In this document: positions 23,520 to 35,300 of the stretch, piece by piece | How positions within the stretch are numbered: the stretch's first letter is position 1 | Layout of the letters: every line of letters starts with the position of its first letter | Source: Aspidiotus rigidus | Lineage: Eukaryota > Arthropoda > Insecta > Hemiptera > Diaspididae | Direction: 5' to 3' | Length of the DNA: 64,000 nt | Assembly (NCBI GenBank): GCA_035079385.1 | Contig: JAVHKY010000034.1 | Coordinates: 4,278,001-4,342,000 of the forward strand | The notes under the pieces: model-generated | The model's database searches: none | Seen by the model: only the letters and a program-made list of their open reading frames with translations | Told to the model about the DNA's origin: nothing | Program-made: the position numbers and the translations under genes

Positions 23520-24370
23520 CACGCGAAGTCACTGTTTTGGGAATTGCAATAAGATCGAGGTGGCTGTTAGGAATAGGGATTAACCAAGGAAGAAAGGATA
23601 AGGATCTAAGTTTGAGATGAGAGTCTAGATGGGATTGAAGCGACGGAAGGGATAGAGCATTTAAAAAGATGGGGGGAATTGCGTGGTGGGCTATTGAGGG
23701 TAGAAAGTCGACAGTGAACGAAAGAGCGTGGTAAGGAAAAATTGCCGGAGCGCCAAGGGCCCAACCTAAGCTCGGGGTAATGAATGGAGTCCAGTTACTT
23801 TAAGGTTATTTTGGTGGAGTGGGTGTGAATTGGAAACCGTAATCAAGTTAGAGATGGATTTGACTATTCTTCGAGTTGCAGTCACAAACGGTACGGGGTG
23901 TGATAGGTACTTGGAAATTTCAACGGATTCAGGTATTTTTCTCAGAAGATTTTGATAGGGGTAGGAGGTGCAGGTGGTTTTGGAGTCGACAGTGAGACCA
24001 AGGAACTCGGCAGAGGATTGGATGGTGATTGAGAAGTTCTGTAAGTTCAGAAAAGGAAGTAGCGTCTTTTTTGACTGGTTTTTGTCCAAAAATTGAAATG
24101 AGTATTAATTAGAGGTTTCGTCAAAGGTTAATTGATGTAATCCTGCTGCTCCTTAGCGGTTGGAGATTAGTAGGCAGGTACGCGTTTGGAGAGGAGAACG
24201 CTGACACTCTTTATTAGATCATTCATAGTGATTACGAGGAGAAGAGCCCTCCATACTTCTCCTTGGGACACACTGTTCTGGGTAGGTTGGTGGAAAAGGT
24301 ATTGGTCTCGAATTCTAACCGTCACAGGCTTGTCATCTAGCGAGACGAATGTCATATAAGGGATCATTCT
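23520..24370 (-). mobile_element. I-like non-LTR retrotransposon, RT C-terminal fragment
   Basis: On the minus strand from 24370 downward the frame reads N-S-V-S-Q-G-E-V-W-R-A-L-L-L-V-I-T-M-N-D-L. This is the RT block normally written G-x-P-Q-G-x-x-x-x-P-x-L-F-x-x-x-I-N-D-L. After a gap with stops comes F-L-N-L-Q-N-F-S-I and S-A-E-F-L-G-L-T-V-D-S-K (about 23990-24060). Near 23530-23590 the connector L-P-W-L-I-P-I-P-N-S is followed by L-I-A-I-P-K, which in the other LINE copies here directly precedes RNase H. The YADD motif is lost and RNase H itself is not visible. It belongs to the same clade as the fragments at 40.1, 45.9 and 50 kb. Confidence 0.75.
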
Positions 24371-25575
24371 TTTCAGTCTTATAAATCACTCGATCTGTAA
24401 GAAAGTTGTGCACGCAATTGTTAAAATTTCTCAATACGCAATTTTCGCGCATCAATAATTAAAAATTGAGCCTGTATTTACGTTTTTATTCACCATGACA
24501 TGTGCATAAATCTAGTTGTACACGACTGGTTCTCCTTTTCGCCCTTCTTTCAAAATCGAAACACAATTTTGACGTTAATTTTGAGGTAAAATGAATAGAT
24601 TTGACTGGATGTCGATTTTTAGTCGACTTAAAATTTGATGACTGCAGCCGACTCAATTTTGACATCAACAATGAGTTCAAGAGAAAAAGTCAAGGGTTAA
24701 TCTCTCGTCCAACTCTAATCATTTTTGGACGATTTCAAGCCTAATGTGGTGGTTGGCTTGTAAGTTGTGCGCGCAATGCTTAAAATTCTGAACAACAATG
24801 AGTTCAAGAGAAAAAGTCAAGGGTTAATCTCTCGTCCAACTCTCATCATTTTTGGTTGATTTTAAGCCTAATGTGGTGGTTGGCTTGTAAGTTGTGCGCG
24901 CAATGCTTAAAATTCTGAAAAAAACACAAACAATCAAAAAAGTTGAGCCTGTATCCCTATGTATATAAATTCGAGTTGTGGACTTCTCCTTCTTGTCGCT
25001 CTTTTGGAATCCACATGAAGTAAAACAGGTTTAAAATAAATGTCGATTTCTAGTTCTCTAACATAAAATTTGATGACAGCAGTCGACTCAATTTTGATAT
25101 CAACAATGAATTAAAGAGTGAAAAATTAGCGGTTGATCTTTCGTCGCATTCCGATCAATTTCGGTCAATTTTCAGTTTGAAGCTCATAAGTTGTGCACAC
25201 AATACTTGAAATAAGCAATTTTTTTGCGTAAATGATCGAAAGTTGAGGCTATTTTCATGTTATCCATGTATATAAATGCGAGTTGAGTACGACTTATTTT
25301 CCTTCTCGTCTGTCTTTTGAAATTGACACTATTTCAACGTCAATCATAATGTCAAATAGATTCGAAATTGATGTGGATTTTTAGTTGACATAAAATTTGA
25401 TAACAGCGGTGAACTTGATTTTGACATCAGCAATAAGTGAATGAAATAAAATTAGGGGTCGATCTGGAGGTGAATTCCGATCATTTTTAGTCAATTTTGG
25501 GTCGGAATTAGGCAAGATTCATTCGACAAAAAATCCACATGAACTTGTAGTTTATTTTTGGTCGGTCGTTTGAGG
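24371..25575 (-). repeat. TCGAC/GTGCAC-rich dispersed repeat, third locus
   Basis: The family landmark AAGTTGTGCACGCAAT recurs at about 24402, 24768, 24895 and 25187, in the orientation of the 15.9-17.6 kb copy. Unit length is about 365-420 bp, so units are shorter than at 12-17 kb. The words GACAGCAGTCGACTCAATTT and TGATATCAACAATGA are shared between units. No coding potential is seen. Confidence 0.75.
24666..24920 (+). repeat. Recent 127-bp tandem duplication
   Basis: Two nearly identical copies start at 24666 and 24793, both beginning CAACAATGAGTTCAAGAG and ending in AATGCTTAAAATTCTGAA. They differ at only a few positions. All other units of this family are strongly diverged, so this duplication is much younger than the array. 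Confidence 0.9.
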
Positions 25576-25913
25576 GGGATTTGACGCAGATTAGGAACCC
25601 TCGAGATTCACCCTTCTATGCCTGTGTCATTAATTCGTCGTTGATATCCAAAATGTCTTATGAGAAGACACAAGTGAATATTAAAAACATTTTGGTGTTT
25701 GGCCAAGGAAGAAATGTAAGAATATTATTAATCCTTTTTTCCGACTTTTATTTAAATGTTTATATTTTATGATCCGTTTCCACTCAATTTTTCTCCTCTC
25801 CCTTCCGCATCACCTTTAGATAGTCGTACAAAGTTCGGAAGAAGAACTCAAAGCTAAGGGTCAGTTTTAATCGAAGATTATTTGAAAATAAAACTTAGAT
25901 AGAAAAAAAAAAC

Positions 25914-26027
25914 GACCAAAAAAGGTGAGAAATAAAGGTGCAGACACGGGTCTGTACCTTTATTTCTCACCTTCAGATATGACTCGTACCTTAGCGGATA
26001 ATTTAAACCTCATAGACCAAAAAAGGT
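25914..26027. mobile_element. 88-bp palindromic mini-insert with 13-bp target duplication
   Basis: The direct repeats GACCAAAAAAGGT lie at 25914-25926 and 26015-26027. The insert (25927-26014) opens with a near-perfect palindrome (25924-25971; arms GGTGAGAAATAAAGGT and its complement around CAGACACGGGTCTG), followed by a 43-nt tail. Arm-arm-tail order, tail length and long target duplication match the PLE-type mini-inserts at 17.8 and 41.9 kb. The sequence itself is different and no hammerhead core is visible, so the PLE link rests on architecture. Confidence 0.75.
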
Positions 26028-27798
26028 TCCACCAAAATTTAAAATCTCCGATTAATTAATTTATTTGGTCCGTAAAACAAATCGGTGATATCAATCCAAG
26101 TTGAATCGCTGATTTTGGTAAAACCATAAACTAGACTAATCGGCGTTTTTTATTAATCGTCGTTTGATTCAATCTTGGTAAAACTGGCCCTGATTCTCCA
26201 AGATGATTTCGGCCCTCATTTAATTTAACATCTAATTTTTGGACGTGCGTGTATTGCATTTAGACATTGTCAACGGATGTTGAGTATTAAGGGTAGGTAG
26301 TTAAGTCCTCATTCAACTCCGACAATCTGTTCGACTCGTTTACGGAGGCAAGTTCTCACGTGATCGTTGAAATACGATCCTAAAAATCTCGGCGAAAAAC
26401 GCAATAAATATTATACTAAATAATGCAGCCGTAGTATTCGTTTCAAATTTACGACTTTCGGTAGACTTGAGTTGTGGGTTTAAACGTTACAGTTGTAATT
26501 TTGAAACAAAGGACCGCGGTAAATTAGTCGAAGGCTTATAACGATGCCTGTGGGATGCTGCTTCTTTATTGAGTTTTTTGGCTCCGCTATTGTTTTTATT
26601 TTACTAACCGTTTTTTATTCTTTCTCTCTCTTCTGATTTTAATCTCACGTAATCCTTTACTCAGTATAATAATAATACATTCTAAGAATTCGCTGTCTCG
26701 CGAACTACACTCGATAAGCACCCTGTATAATATTCTTTCTTTTTTCTCTCGAATAGGCCTGGCACTCTCCTTTCTGAATGTTTATCTTTTTTTTTTTTTT
26801 TCGTTTACGTACAAATTATTAAATTAATAATTAAATGGGATCTCGTTTCTCTTTCCCATATAGATACTACAGTACGATAAGACGCGATTCGTGAATGTTT
26901 GCCAAAATTTTTAGTGAAATAATTTGTCGGCTAGATTTTTCTTCTTGATCTTCTCAATTTTTCAAAACGTCCATTCTTGTAAACGTATACCTACGCAGGC
27001 CTATCTTTTCCCTAAAAATTCTCGTGTGTAACGGGGAAAAATTAAGAAATACAGATGTAATCATTAGATAGCGAATGTACAATAATTAGCTTCTCGCTTT
27101 GTACTGTATAACATAATGACAGTGATGTACCTGGTGCTCTGTTCTTGTCGTTACGTCATTTTATACGGCAATTTTTGATTTCTGCCTAATTTGCATCAAA
27201 AAGAATGTATTACATAATTTAATCGCTTTAAATGTACGTTGAAATTTCTAATCTATCACGCATCATTACACTGTATAGGTGTGTGTACGAAAGCTCCTAG
27301 TGCAAATTAACCAGCTTTGTATCTTTGTAGCCTACATTTTTTCAATCTAATACCGTTCACTAACCCCTCAGCTGTTGCGATGATAAGCTAGCAGTCTATT
27401 GTATAGTGTAGGTAAACTCGTGATATTGTTGTCAGTATGTTCCATCGTAAAAGTGCGAATGAAGTTCAAAAGTTACTTTCGGCGAACAATGGCGTTTATC
27501 ACTCGCATTATCACCTCGCACGTATACGAATTTTTTCCCGGTATACTTTTCAACAGTTAATTAAACTGTCTAATTGCAATCACAATCGCGCTGTACGATG
27601 GCCATAATCGTTAAACCTGATGACTTTATTATGCGCTGCTATATACGGTATAATAAAAAGTTTCTTTTCACGCCAAAGGACGACTGATGCTGCGTCAGTC
27701 GCGAGGGTCAATTAGGAAGATGAAATTGTGTGTTGTACTCGAAAAAGGAAAACGAGAGTGTAGGCGTTGGGGCGAAATGCTTTAGCGCGAAAATCGTA
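26028..27798. other. Intergenic DNA without recognised features
   Basis: No domain-bearing frame is seen. Poly-T tracts occur near 26787-26801. Composition is A+T-rich with scattered CpG. Confidence 0.4.
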
Positions 27799-28047
27799 TT
27801 ACCGGAACAGTGTTGATAAGGTAATGAGTTTGTCTGAGGCGCGGAAATCTGATTGAAATTGTAGATCACGTAGTCTACATCGTTTTCTGGCCGCCTCCTG
27901 CTGTATAAAAGTCTCTTCGAGGGGGAGTTTTTTTTTATTCCGTTCTTCTAATAAAGAAGACGCGATGATGTCTGCGTTAGCCGCGGGATTGAACTTGAGG
28001 TGGTGTAAAAATTTTGCCTCCTCGCCATACGGTTTCCTGTTTAATGA
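27799..28047 (-). other. Weak candidate host exon (unrecognised)
   Basis: A minus-strand open frame of about 80 codons has protein-like composition (many E, K, R and L and few repeats; it includes L-L-E-E-R-N-K-K-K-L and I-Q-Q-E-A-A-R-K-R). It starts after TTAAACAG, a possible splice acceptor near 28047, and ends at G/GTAATA, a possible donor at about 27798. The tract before the acceptor is only weakly pyrimidine-rich and I recognise no family. It may be a chance frame. Confidence 0.2.
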
Positions 28048-28589
28048 ATATACGTGACACATTTCATTGTTCTGCGTTCCGAGAAATCATCCAGATGTAG
28101 TGAATCTTTCTCATGTGGTATATAGAGACACAATCATATTACGAGAGAGCGTAGAATAGTTTTGCGGTGTGTACTTTTCACAACGTCGTTATCAGACGGG
28201 ATGCTGATGATAAGAATGAGTGGATCGTCTGGAGCGATAAGCTTCAAGTCGTGCCCAACTGTGGTTAGAAATCGAAATCGCGAGTTATCTTTCACGCTTT
28301 TCGTGCGAAATTATATTTGGAAATGTCCCATATGTGCGGCTACGTACGAGACTATCGTACGATGTCGAATTGATACACCCGGAAGCGATGATCAACTGTT
28401 TTTTTTTTTTTTTTTAGAAACGTTTTCCATTTCCTGCGAGGAATTTTATATGGCAGTTCGCAGTCCACGCAGTGTATTCTGTTCGTTCCATGCGAATTTG
28501 GAGAAGGATTAGTCGACTTTCGATAATGTTGCTGCATCAAATACTGTTTATGGTGCCGTCTTCGGGTATCCGACTTGGTATACGTCGAA

Positions 28590-28870
28590 ATTGATTGTAC
28601 TTATTAATTTCAACATCATGAATACAAACTCGCGCAGAAATATAAAATTTATTAGTCAACGTTTCGACCAAAATGCTTCTAACGTGCGCCGAAGCTGATG
28701 CCTAGACGTTTGTCGTCATAAAATTCCTCGTAGGTTCTTACAAAAGTTGCTTCGTTTTTGGTAGGATTAAATGGAAAATCTTGTAACAATTTGTTTCTTA
28801 AACGAATACGTTCCTCCAAGTTGAGAACGCTTCTACGGCGTATTTACAGTTCCTATTTCTGAAATTTCGG
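28590..28870 (-). mobile_element. Possible PLE 3'-end remnant
   Basis: On the minus strand the text GGTCGAAACGTTGACTAAT is followed by AATTTTATATTTCTGCG. This resembles the 3' side of PLE copy A (CCGAAAGCGC, then TTTATATTTTTTTTCTGCGG at 31378-31413). Just upstream on that strand an open frame of about 55 codons ends at a stop near 28693. No GIY-YIG or RT motif is visible, so the call is tentative. Confidence 0.35.
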
Positions 28871-30704
28871 AAGCAACGCGTTTCGTTTTCCTCTCATATT
28901 TGGTTTCTTTGTCGGTGTTTGGTGTTGCATTTGAGACCCAAGTTCGTTAAATTCCGGTTCTAGACTAAGAAACTTGAAAATTATATGAGGGAGACGTGGA
29001 TAAGAACGGTAAATAATTTAACCTTATGGTCTATTCGATACTCTCCTGTATGCTCCTCCCCCTTCAGTTTGATTACTTTATGCGGGACGTCAATGAAAAG
29101 TGTCGGAAGTTTGAGGTGAGCTTGAAGGAGAAGAGAAATAGGAAGTTGTCAAAGTTAATGGTGAAGTGGTTGAGGAAGGGGGAATGACGGTGTTGTCGTT
29201 CATAAATTCCACCCCCCCTCATAAATAATAGTCAGGTAGTGTTTAATAGTGACGAAACAGCCCGCCTTGAGAAAGGTTTGAAATTCAGTCCACCACCCCT
29301 CAAGAAGGATGAAACTTTGGCGAATGTTGTTGTGGATCTTGCTGTTAAAATTGGTCCAGGTTGTAATACCCAGAAAGTCTGTGCCGAATCAGTCCGCAAT
29401 AACCCCCTCCCTTGCATGAATAATAAATTCGGAGGAGTGACTCAAGGTTTAAAGAGGGAGATTTAATCGTCACTAAGGCCGACAAGGGAAATGCTGTTGT
29501 GGTGATGGAGAAATCCGCCTATTCTTCTAAGGTCCATGAAGTCCTCCAGCAGTGTGGTGCTAAAAAGAGTGAGGATTTCAGCTTCTCTAAGCACGTTAAA
29601 CAGGTTAGGAATGTCATCAACAGGAGTGAGGCTATTATCAAAACTCCTGCTATGAAAAAAACCCTCCTTGTTCCTAACCCCACGCCCCCCTCCTCTATGG
29701 ACTGCCTAAAGTGCATAAGAACAATACCCCGATGCAACCCGTTGTTCCTTTCATCTCCTCCCCCACCTACCTCCTTGCCAAATTCCTGGACCGTTGGTTC
29801 AAAAATCACATTGATTTTGAATCTCCTCATTTGATCTTGAATTCGGCTTCTTTAACTGACGTCCTGAAGGGTGTAAGTCTTCCCCCGGGAACGACCATCT
29901 GCTCGTTTGATGTTGTTGGTTTGTTCCCGAATATTCCTAAGGCTGCTACTATCCAGCGTATGGGTGAGCTGCTCGTCAAAGCCAACATTCCTCACAATGA
30001 GCTTCATGAATTTTTCGATCTCCTGAATATTTGCTGATTCCCCAATTATTGTAAATTTGAAGGGAAATTTTTCGAGTTCCCTGACGAAGTAGGGGTCCCC
30101 ATTGGATCACCTTTAGGCTCTCCCATCTCCAAAATTTTCATGTGCAAGTTTAAACTTGACCTCTTTTCCTCGAACCAGGTGTTACTTAATCATATTTACT
30201 ATTGGCACAGGTACGTTGAAGACGTTCTATGCACCTGGACTCGTCCTGGTACCCCTCCATCAAATTTACGTTGGTAATAGGGGTATTTTCCATCAACTTT
30301 TTGGATTTATCGATCTCTATAATAGACGGTATCCATAAGTTTGGAATTTACTACGACCGATGTTTTAGTCCACGGAGGTTCGTTCTGTCCTGTTGCTCAC
30401 AAGATGGCTGCTTTTAATAGCCTAGTTCACAGACTGACTCGTATTCCTTTGAGTCAGCCTGCTTTCAAGAAGGAATTACTCACACTAAACACCTGGCCAG
30501 AGTGAATGGAGTCAATATCGATGTTGACGTGGTGGTTCGGAGGGAAGTTACACAAAGCATTCTTGATTCCACCACCTCCCTCCCCCGAGATACGATCCGT
30601 GATCGTCGTATGCGTTGGATCAGTCTCCCTTTCCTGGGGAAGTTCTCCCTCCAATTGGGTCAGGCCTTCCGCTCGTTTGGCTTCAGACCCGCGTTTTACA
30701 AACC

Positions 30705-30905
30705 TGCTGTCTGCCATTGCACGAATTTTTGAGCCATTCGGTTTTCCCGGCCAATGCACCAAAATGTTGCGTATACTGTCGATGCCGAACTGAACCTTAT
30801 TAATGAAAACTTAAAGTAATACAAATTAATTACATTTCTGTGGTGTGAATCCAGATTTTGTTGGAAGAGAAGAATATCGAAAACATGTCGAGATTCAACA
30901 TCTAC
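30705..30905. other. Unidentified insertion inside PLE copy A
   Basis: Alignment with copy B shows about 200 extra bases between the F-R-P-A-F-Y segment and the G-L-F-V-R-L-K-D-P segment, which are separated by only about 20 bases in copy B. I see no clear target duplication or terminal repeats. The insertion has its own A+T-rich second half. Confidence 0.6.
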
Positions 30906-31355
30906 CACAGTTAGGGGGTTGTTTGTGAGGTTGAAGGACCCCACGACCATTGATGAGAGGAGTGGTGTTTGTAAGATGGAATGTAGGGATCGTGAAGGCT
31001 TTTATATTGGTGAGACCAGCCGCCAAATGAAAGTTAGAGTAGCTGAACACCTGAAGTCTTGGAAGAAGGGACACTTAGAGGAGTCAGCTTTTGCTGATCA
31101 TTTAATAAACAGTGGTAACAGCTTCCGTGAGGGATCCGAAAAGCTCCTCCATAAGGAGAATCCCTACCGTAAGCGCACCGCCCTCAAACATATAGAGATA
31201 ATGGGTCATCTCAACACCGATGGCGTCACTGTACTCAACTTGTACATTCCAGAAGGTGGCCTGATTGAACTGGTTTACGATTCACACCGCGATTTCTCGT
31301 TTGGCCAATTTTAATACCTTGTTCTTCTCTTCCGTTCGTCAGTTGCTTTCATTTC

Positions 31356-31390
31356 AGTCCTGAAGATGGTTTATTAACCGAAAGCGCTCT
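31356..31390 (+). ncRNA. Hammerhead-ribozyme-like motif at the 3' end of PLE copy A
   Basis: CCTGAAGAT is followed by the hairpin GGTT-TATT-AACC and then GAAAGC. All core positions C3, UGAAGA and GAAA are present. The only departure from a canonical core is one extra T before stem II. The stem is short, as in the minimal PLE hammerheads. Confidence 0.65.
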
Positions 31391-31689
31391 TCATTTATAT
31401 TTTTTTTCTGCGGTTTGCATGGTTTACTCTCCCTTCGGAGTATTCGTCCTTTCGCGTTTAATTTGTTTCAAGAATGTGGCTAGAACTCCAAGGTTCTTCT
31501 CTTGCGTCATATTTATTCCTCGGGTTTTTGTGTAGCATCAGATTTCTGTACTTATTGTCTAAAGTTCGTCTCCTCGTCAACTCTAGATCAACAAGACAAT
31601 TAACGAAGAAGACAAAACGATCCAAACATTTTTTCAACCTCAAGGTGATTTAAATAAAATATGCAGCCCGTGGGATAGGAAAATGCTAT

Positions 31690-32300
31690 ACTACGAAGAT
31701 TGAAGAAAATTGAGCTCCTCCTTCTTGATCTCTTGGGAAAGTGAAGAGAGGAAAAATAGCAATGCTCTTTTCCTCAACTTTCTTCAAATCTATTTTAAAT
31801 CACGTCCTAATGATTTATGACTGGTCAAGTGATGAGAAGAAGTAACTCGAATTCTAGTGACGTTACTGATCCGTCCAACCATCTTCTAAATCTCTTCTCA
31901 ATAATTTATACTTGAGAGAGTGAAGAGGGAATAGGGCAATATATTTCCCTCGACTTTCTTTAAACCTGACTTTTCAACGTTATTCTAAATCGCATCCTAA
32001 TGATTTATGATGAGTCAAATGGTGAGAAGTAGTGACAAGAATTCCCCCTTCCCGTCCCTCGTGGCCCTTACTCTATCTACGAATTCTGGCGACGTTGCTG
32101 ATCCACTTCATGGTCCAACAATATTCTAAATCTCTTTCCAATTGATTCATATCCGAGTAAATGGAAAGTGAAAAATGAATCTCGACCTTCCTTTTTGCGT
32201 TCTTGATTCACTCTACCCAGCATCATTTTAAATTTTTTCCCAATGATTTGTGTTTGAGAAAACGAAGAGAAAACTCCGCTCTCGTATTCACCATCAAACT
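31690..32300. repeat. Diverged tandem repeat, about 100-bp unit
   Basis: The phrase TCTAAATC-C-TCCTAATGATTTATGA, followed by a GAGTGAAGAG-like word, recurs at about 31793, 31885, 31983, 32123 and 32225 (spacings about 92, 98, 140 and 102). Copies are moderately diverged and non-coding. Confidence 0.7.
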
Positions 32301-32399
32301 TACCGCATATGCATCCACCCCTCTCCTTTCCGCAAATTCCTTGCACTATTTGATTCTCGAAAGGCACTATTTCTTACGTGTGGAGATAATATAAGAAGA

Positions 32400-35300
32400 G
32401 GGATCTGATTCTATCCCATCCTTGCTTTCTATCCAAGAGGAAATGTTTCCAAGTTTCTGGCATCACTACATCACTTTCAAATTAGGGGCCATTCATTAAT
32501 TTGCTTATTTTTGACCTTCCTCCCTCTTCCCCCATGTAAGGATGCATACGATTTTTCAATCTCCACCGTTTTACGTAAGGTCTTTTCAAAGAAAAAAACA
32601 GGAAGTAGCTTTTTCTCTCTGATTGTGCTTTCTGTACATCAAAGTCGATCGAAATTATAAGTACGAAATCAGAGTTCTGTAGATCAAGATGGGGTCCACC
32701 CCTACCATTCTCTGAAAGCGTCTTAGGCTGACTTTGCTATAGAACTGTCAGGTCTGGAGCCGAGCTCCAGCATGGTAGCCTATCGTCAGAAAGAGTTTGG
32801 CCTGGCCCCTGTAGACGAGACATATTTATGTCATAGAACAACTAAGATCTTTTCAATCGATTGAGTACCAGAGCTCAAGTTGTACGTAGTAGGCAACGAA
32901 GAAAAAATTTTAGAAAATCTATTAATAATAGAAGTAAACGAACCTTGTGGGAAGCAGGTTTGACTAACGAAAATAATATGTACACCGAAAGTGATCAAAA
33001 CATGTGACTAGAGAGAAAAAATTTGCAATCATCTTTCACTGGAGCAGAAAAAAAGACACGAAGTCCCAAGTTGGAAAAGGAAACGATCAAAGTAGATGGA
33101 CAATAACAAGACAACTTCGTCCAGAAACCGACAGAAAAGAATTAAGAGTAAAAAGTTGACAATAATTAAAAGACGAAGTATAATTGCTTTGAAACCACGC
33201 ACGTCATAAAGTACAAAGTATTCTAATTTCTGATATAAATCGTTTTCAAAACATTTGCCAAGCTATATTTCTTGAAATCTCAAAATTGTCTCAAAATCCA
33301 CTTGCACAGACAGCTTCATTCTCATGATAAATTTTCGTTAATTTTTTATCAAAATCATTATCGTGTAACTCATTTAAAACTACATTTTTCAATAGGAAGG
33401 ATGAAGGAGTGAAATTAATTTCTGTAAATTCTCCCTCAAATCATTTCGAGAGTATATAAATTTTTCATGAGTGAGAAGGTAAATACTTGGCTACGAGGAA
33501 AATGCTTTCTATCTGGTAACGATACAATAATGTCGATTCATTCATGTGCCTACGCATGAGAGGGGGAACAAATCGACTTATAAAGTAGGTTTATTGTCAA
33601 GTAAAAATTACTAGCCTCTCATCGTATCTCACGCGCTCTCGAACAGAATGAGGCTATAGAATTATGTATAGAAGACCATCTCTAAAAAAGAAATGACAGG
33701 CATACAATATCCAACATCTTGTCAAATAGATTCGACTTTCTTAATTATTATACCAATATTCATAATCAAACCCATTCAACACCAAAAACGCATCTTCATC
33801 TTCATTCAAAAACAAACCTACATATTCCCAGAATTCTAGAAAAAAAAATCGATACAGAGTGTCGCGATGTCCATAATATTGTATATCGATAATCCTGTTG
33901 GCGAAATCAATTCATCGAGACCTACCTGCGGACCAGAGACATCATAATAATGTAAAGGCAGGCGAATGTCAATTAACACCGATAATTTTCGATCGCTCGT
34001 AGGCAGCCGCGATCTCAGAAGGATCGTCTAATTTGCAGTTAATTTTTATCATTTTTTACGGCGCACATTCTATTTTTTATACTCGTAATATTATACAGAA
34101 TAAACGTGTACACAATGTCGCTAAATCGACATCACGAAAATTACGCCGGAAATGCGTGGATTGCCCACATGCGCCCGTAAAATAAATGAGACGTCGTCCT
34201 CGTCTTTGACAGTTACAAGTAAATATGCTCATATCGTCGCCCTGTGGTCGAAATGAATATCTATTAATATTTTTTTTCTTTTTTTAGTGAATAATAATTT
34301 TAATAATTATTATATTATGTATCTACAATGCAAAACGCGTATTAAATGAAACTCCACTATATGTTTCAGCATCAAATTTGTGAAAGAAAGTGAAAGCTTT
34401 TTCCCGGACGTCCATCATTAGGTACATTCCTCGGTACGCACAAAAAAAAATGTCTCATTTACGGTTGCGTGTCGTGGACATTAAAACAGGCATTCTCTTT
34501 CTACTCCACTTAAAACTGAAAACTGTTGAGTTGTGATAATTACAAGTAAATTCAAGATCGAAATGAAATAAAAAGCGTTTACGACATAATCCTGAATCGT
34601 GCGTAACTATTCCGCGTTATAATAAAAAAAATAAAATCTAGACTTATTTTATTCTATATTATGCCCTCCTTCCCTTCCTCCGTCCTATCGCCGACGGTAT
34701 TTTACTAGAAAAACTTTTCTTCGAGCCAATTTTGCTGCTGGCGCTAATGAATTATTTACACGTTTTACAACCGCACGACTTCTATATAAAGTATATTTCG
34801 TCTGCCTGACGCTCTTGCACTTTTTTTTTCCTCTTCCTCGCTCTTTACTTACACCTTTTACACTTTTTCGCGATAACAATCGAGTCATCGGAAGCAATGG
34901 CACATCAACCTCTAACATAACTATCGTCGTTAATCAGTTCACCTTAGTCGTTTTCATCGTATCCAGCATTGAGCCTTTCTTGCATCGACATGCAGTAAGT
35001 TGGTGATATAAATGCAAGTTCGATTTTTGGTATGTAACAATGAGCAATAAACACCTCGAGTGATGATTATAAGCCGACCATAAAACAGTTTTATATTGTT
35101 ATATTATCGTCGATGGTCGCGGGAAGTGAGGGAAACAAATTCGGGGTCGATCCATTGTATACAGAGTGTACAAAATTAGAACATCAGAACAATGTTACGG
35201 CGATTCTAAGACGTCAAAAATCAGCATATCTTGTTCGGGTTTGGGTCGAGTCTATCTTGAAGGAGAGGAGAGCATTAACGCACATTCCTCTGCATGGGAT

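Larger units (their letters stand above)
29040..31440 (+). mobile_element. Penelope-like element copy A, nearly full coding region, decayed
   Basis: Order on the plus strand: a basic N-terminal region from 29068 (F-D-Y-F-M-R-D-V, then E-K-R-N-R-K-L); the block L-E-K-G-L-K-F with D-E-T-L-A-N-V-V (29270-29330); K-A-D-K-G-N-A-V-V-V-M (about 29480); RT from about 29711 with P-V-V-P-F-I-S-S-P, C-S-F-D-V-V-G-L-F-P-N-I and G-V-P-I-G-S-P-L-G-S. The catalytic motif is Y-V-E-D (30212-30223) in place of YVDD. The GIY-YIG endonuclease follows at 30955-31150, with Y-I-G-E-T-S-R and E-H-L-K-S-W. Multiple shifts and stops, and about 200 bp of foreign sequence between RT and GIY-YIG (roughly 30705-30905), show that it is dead. 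Confidence 0.93.
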
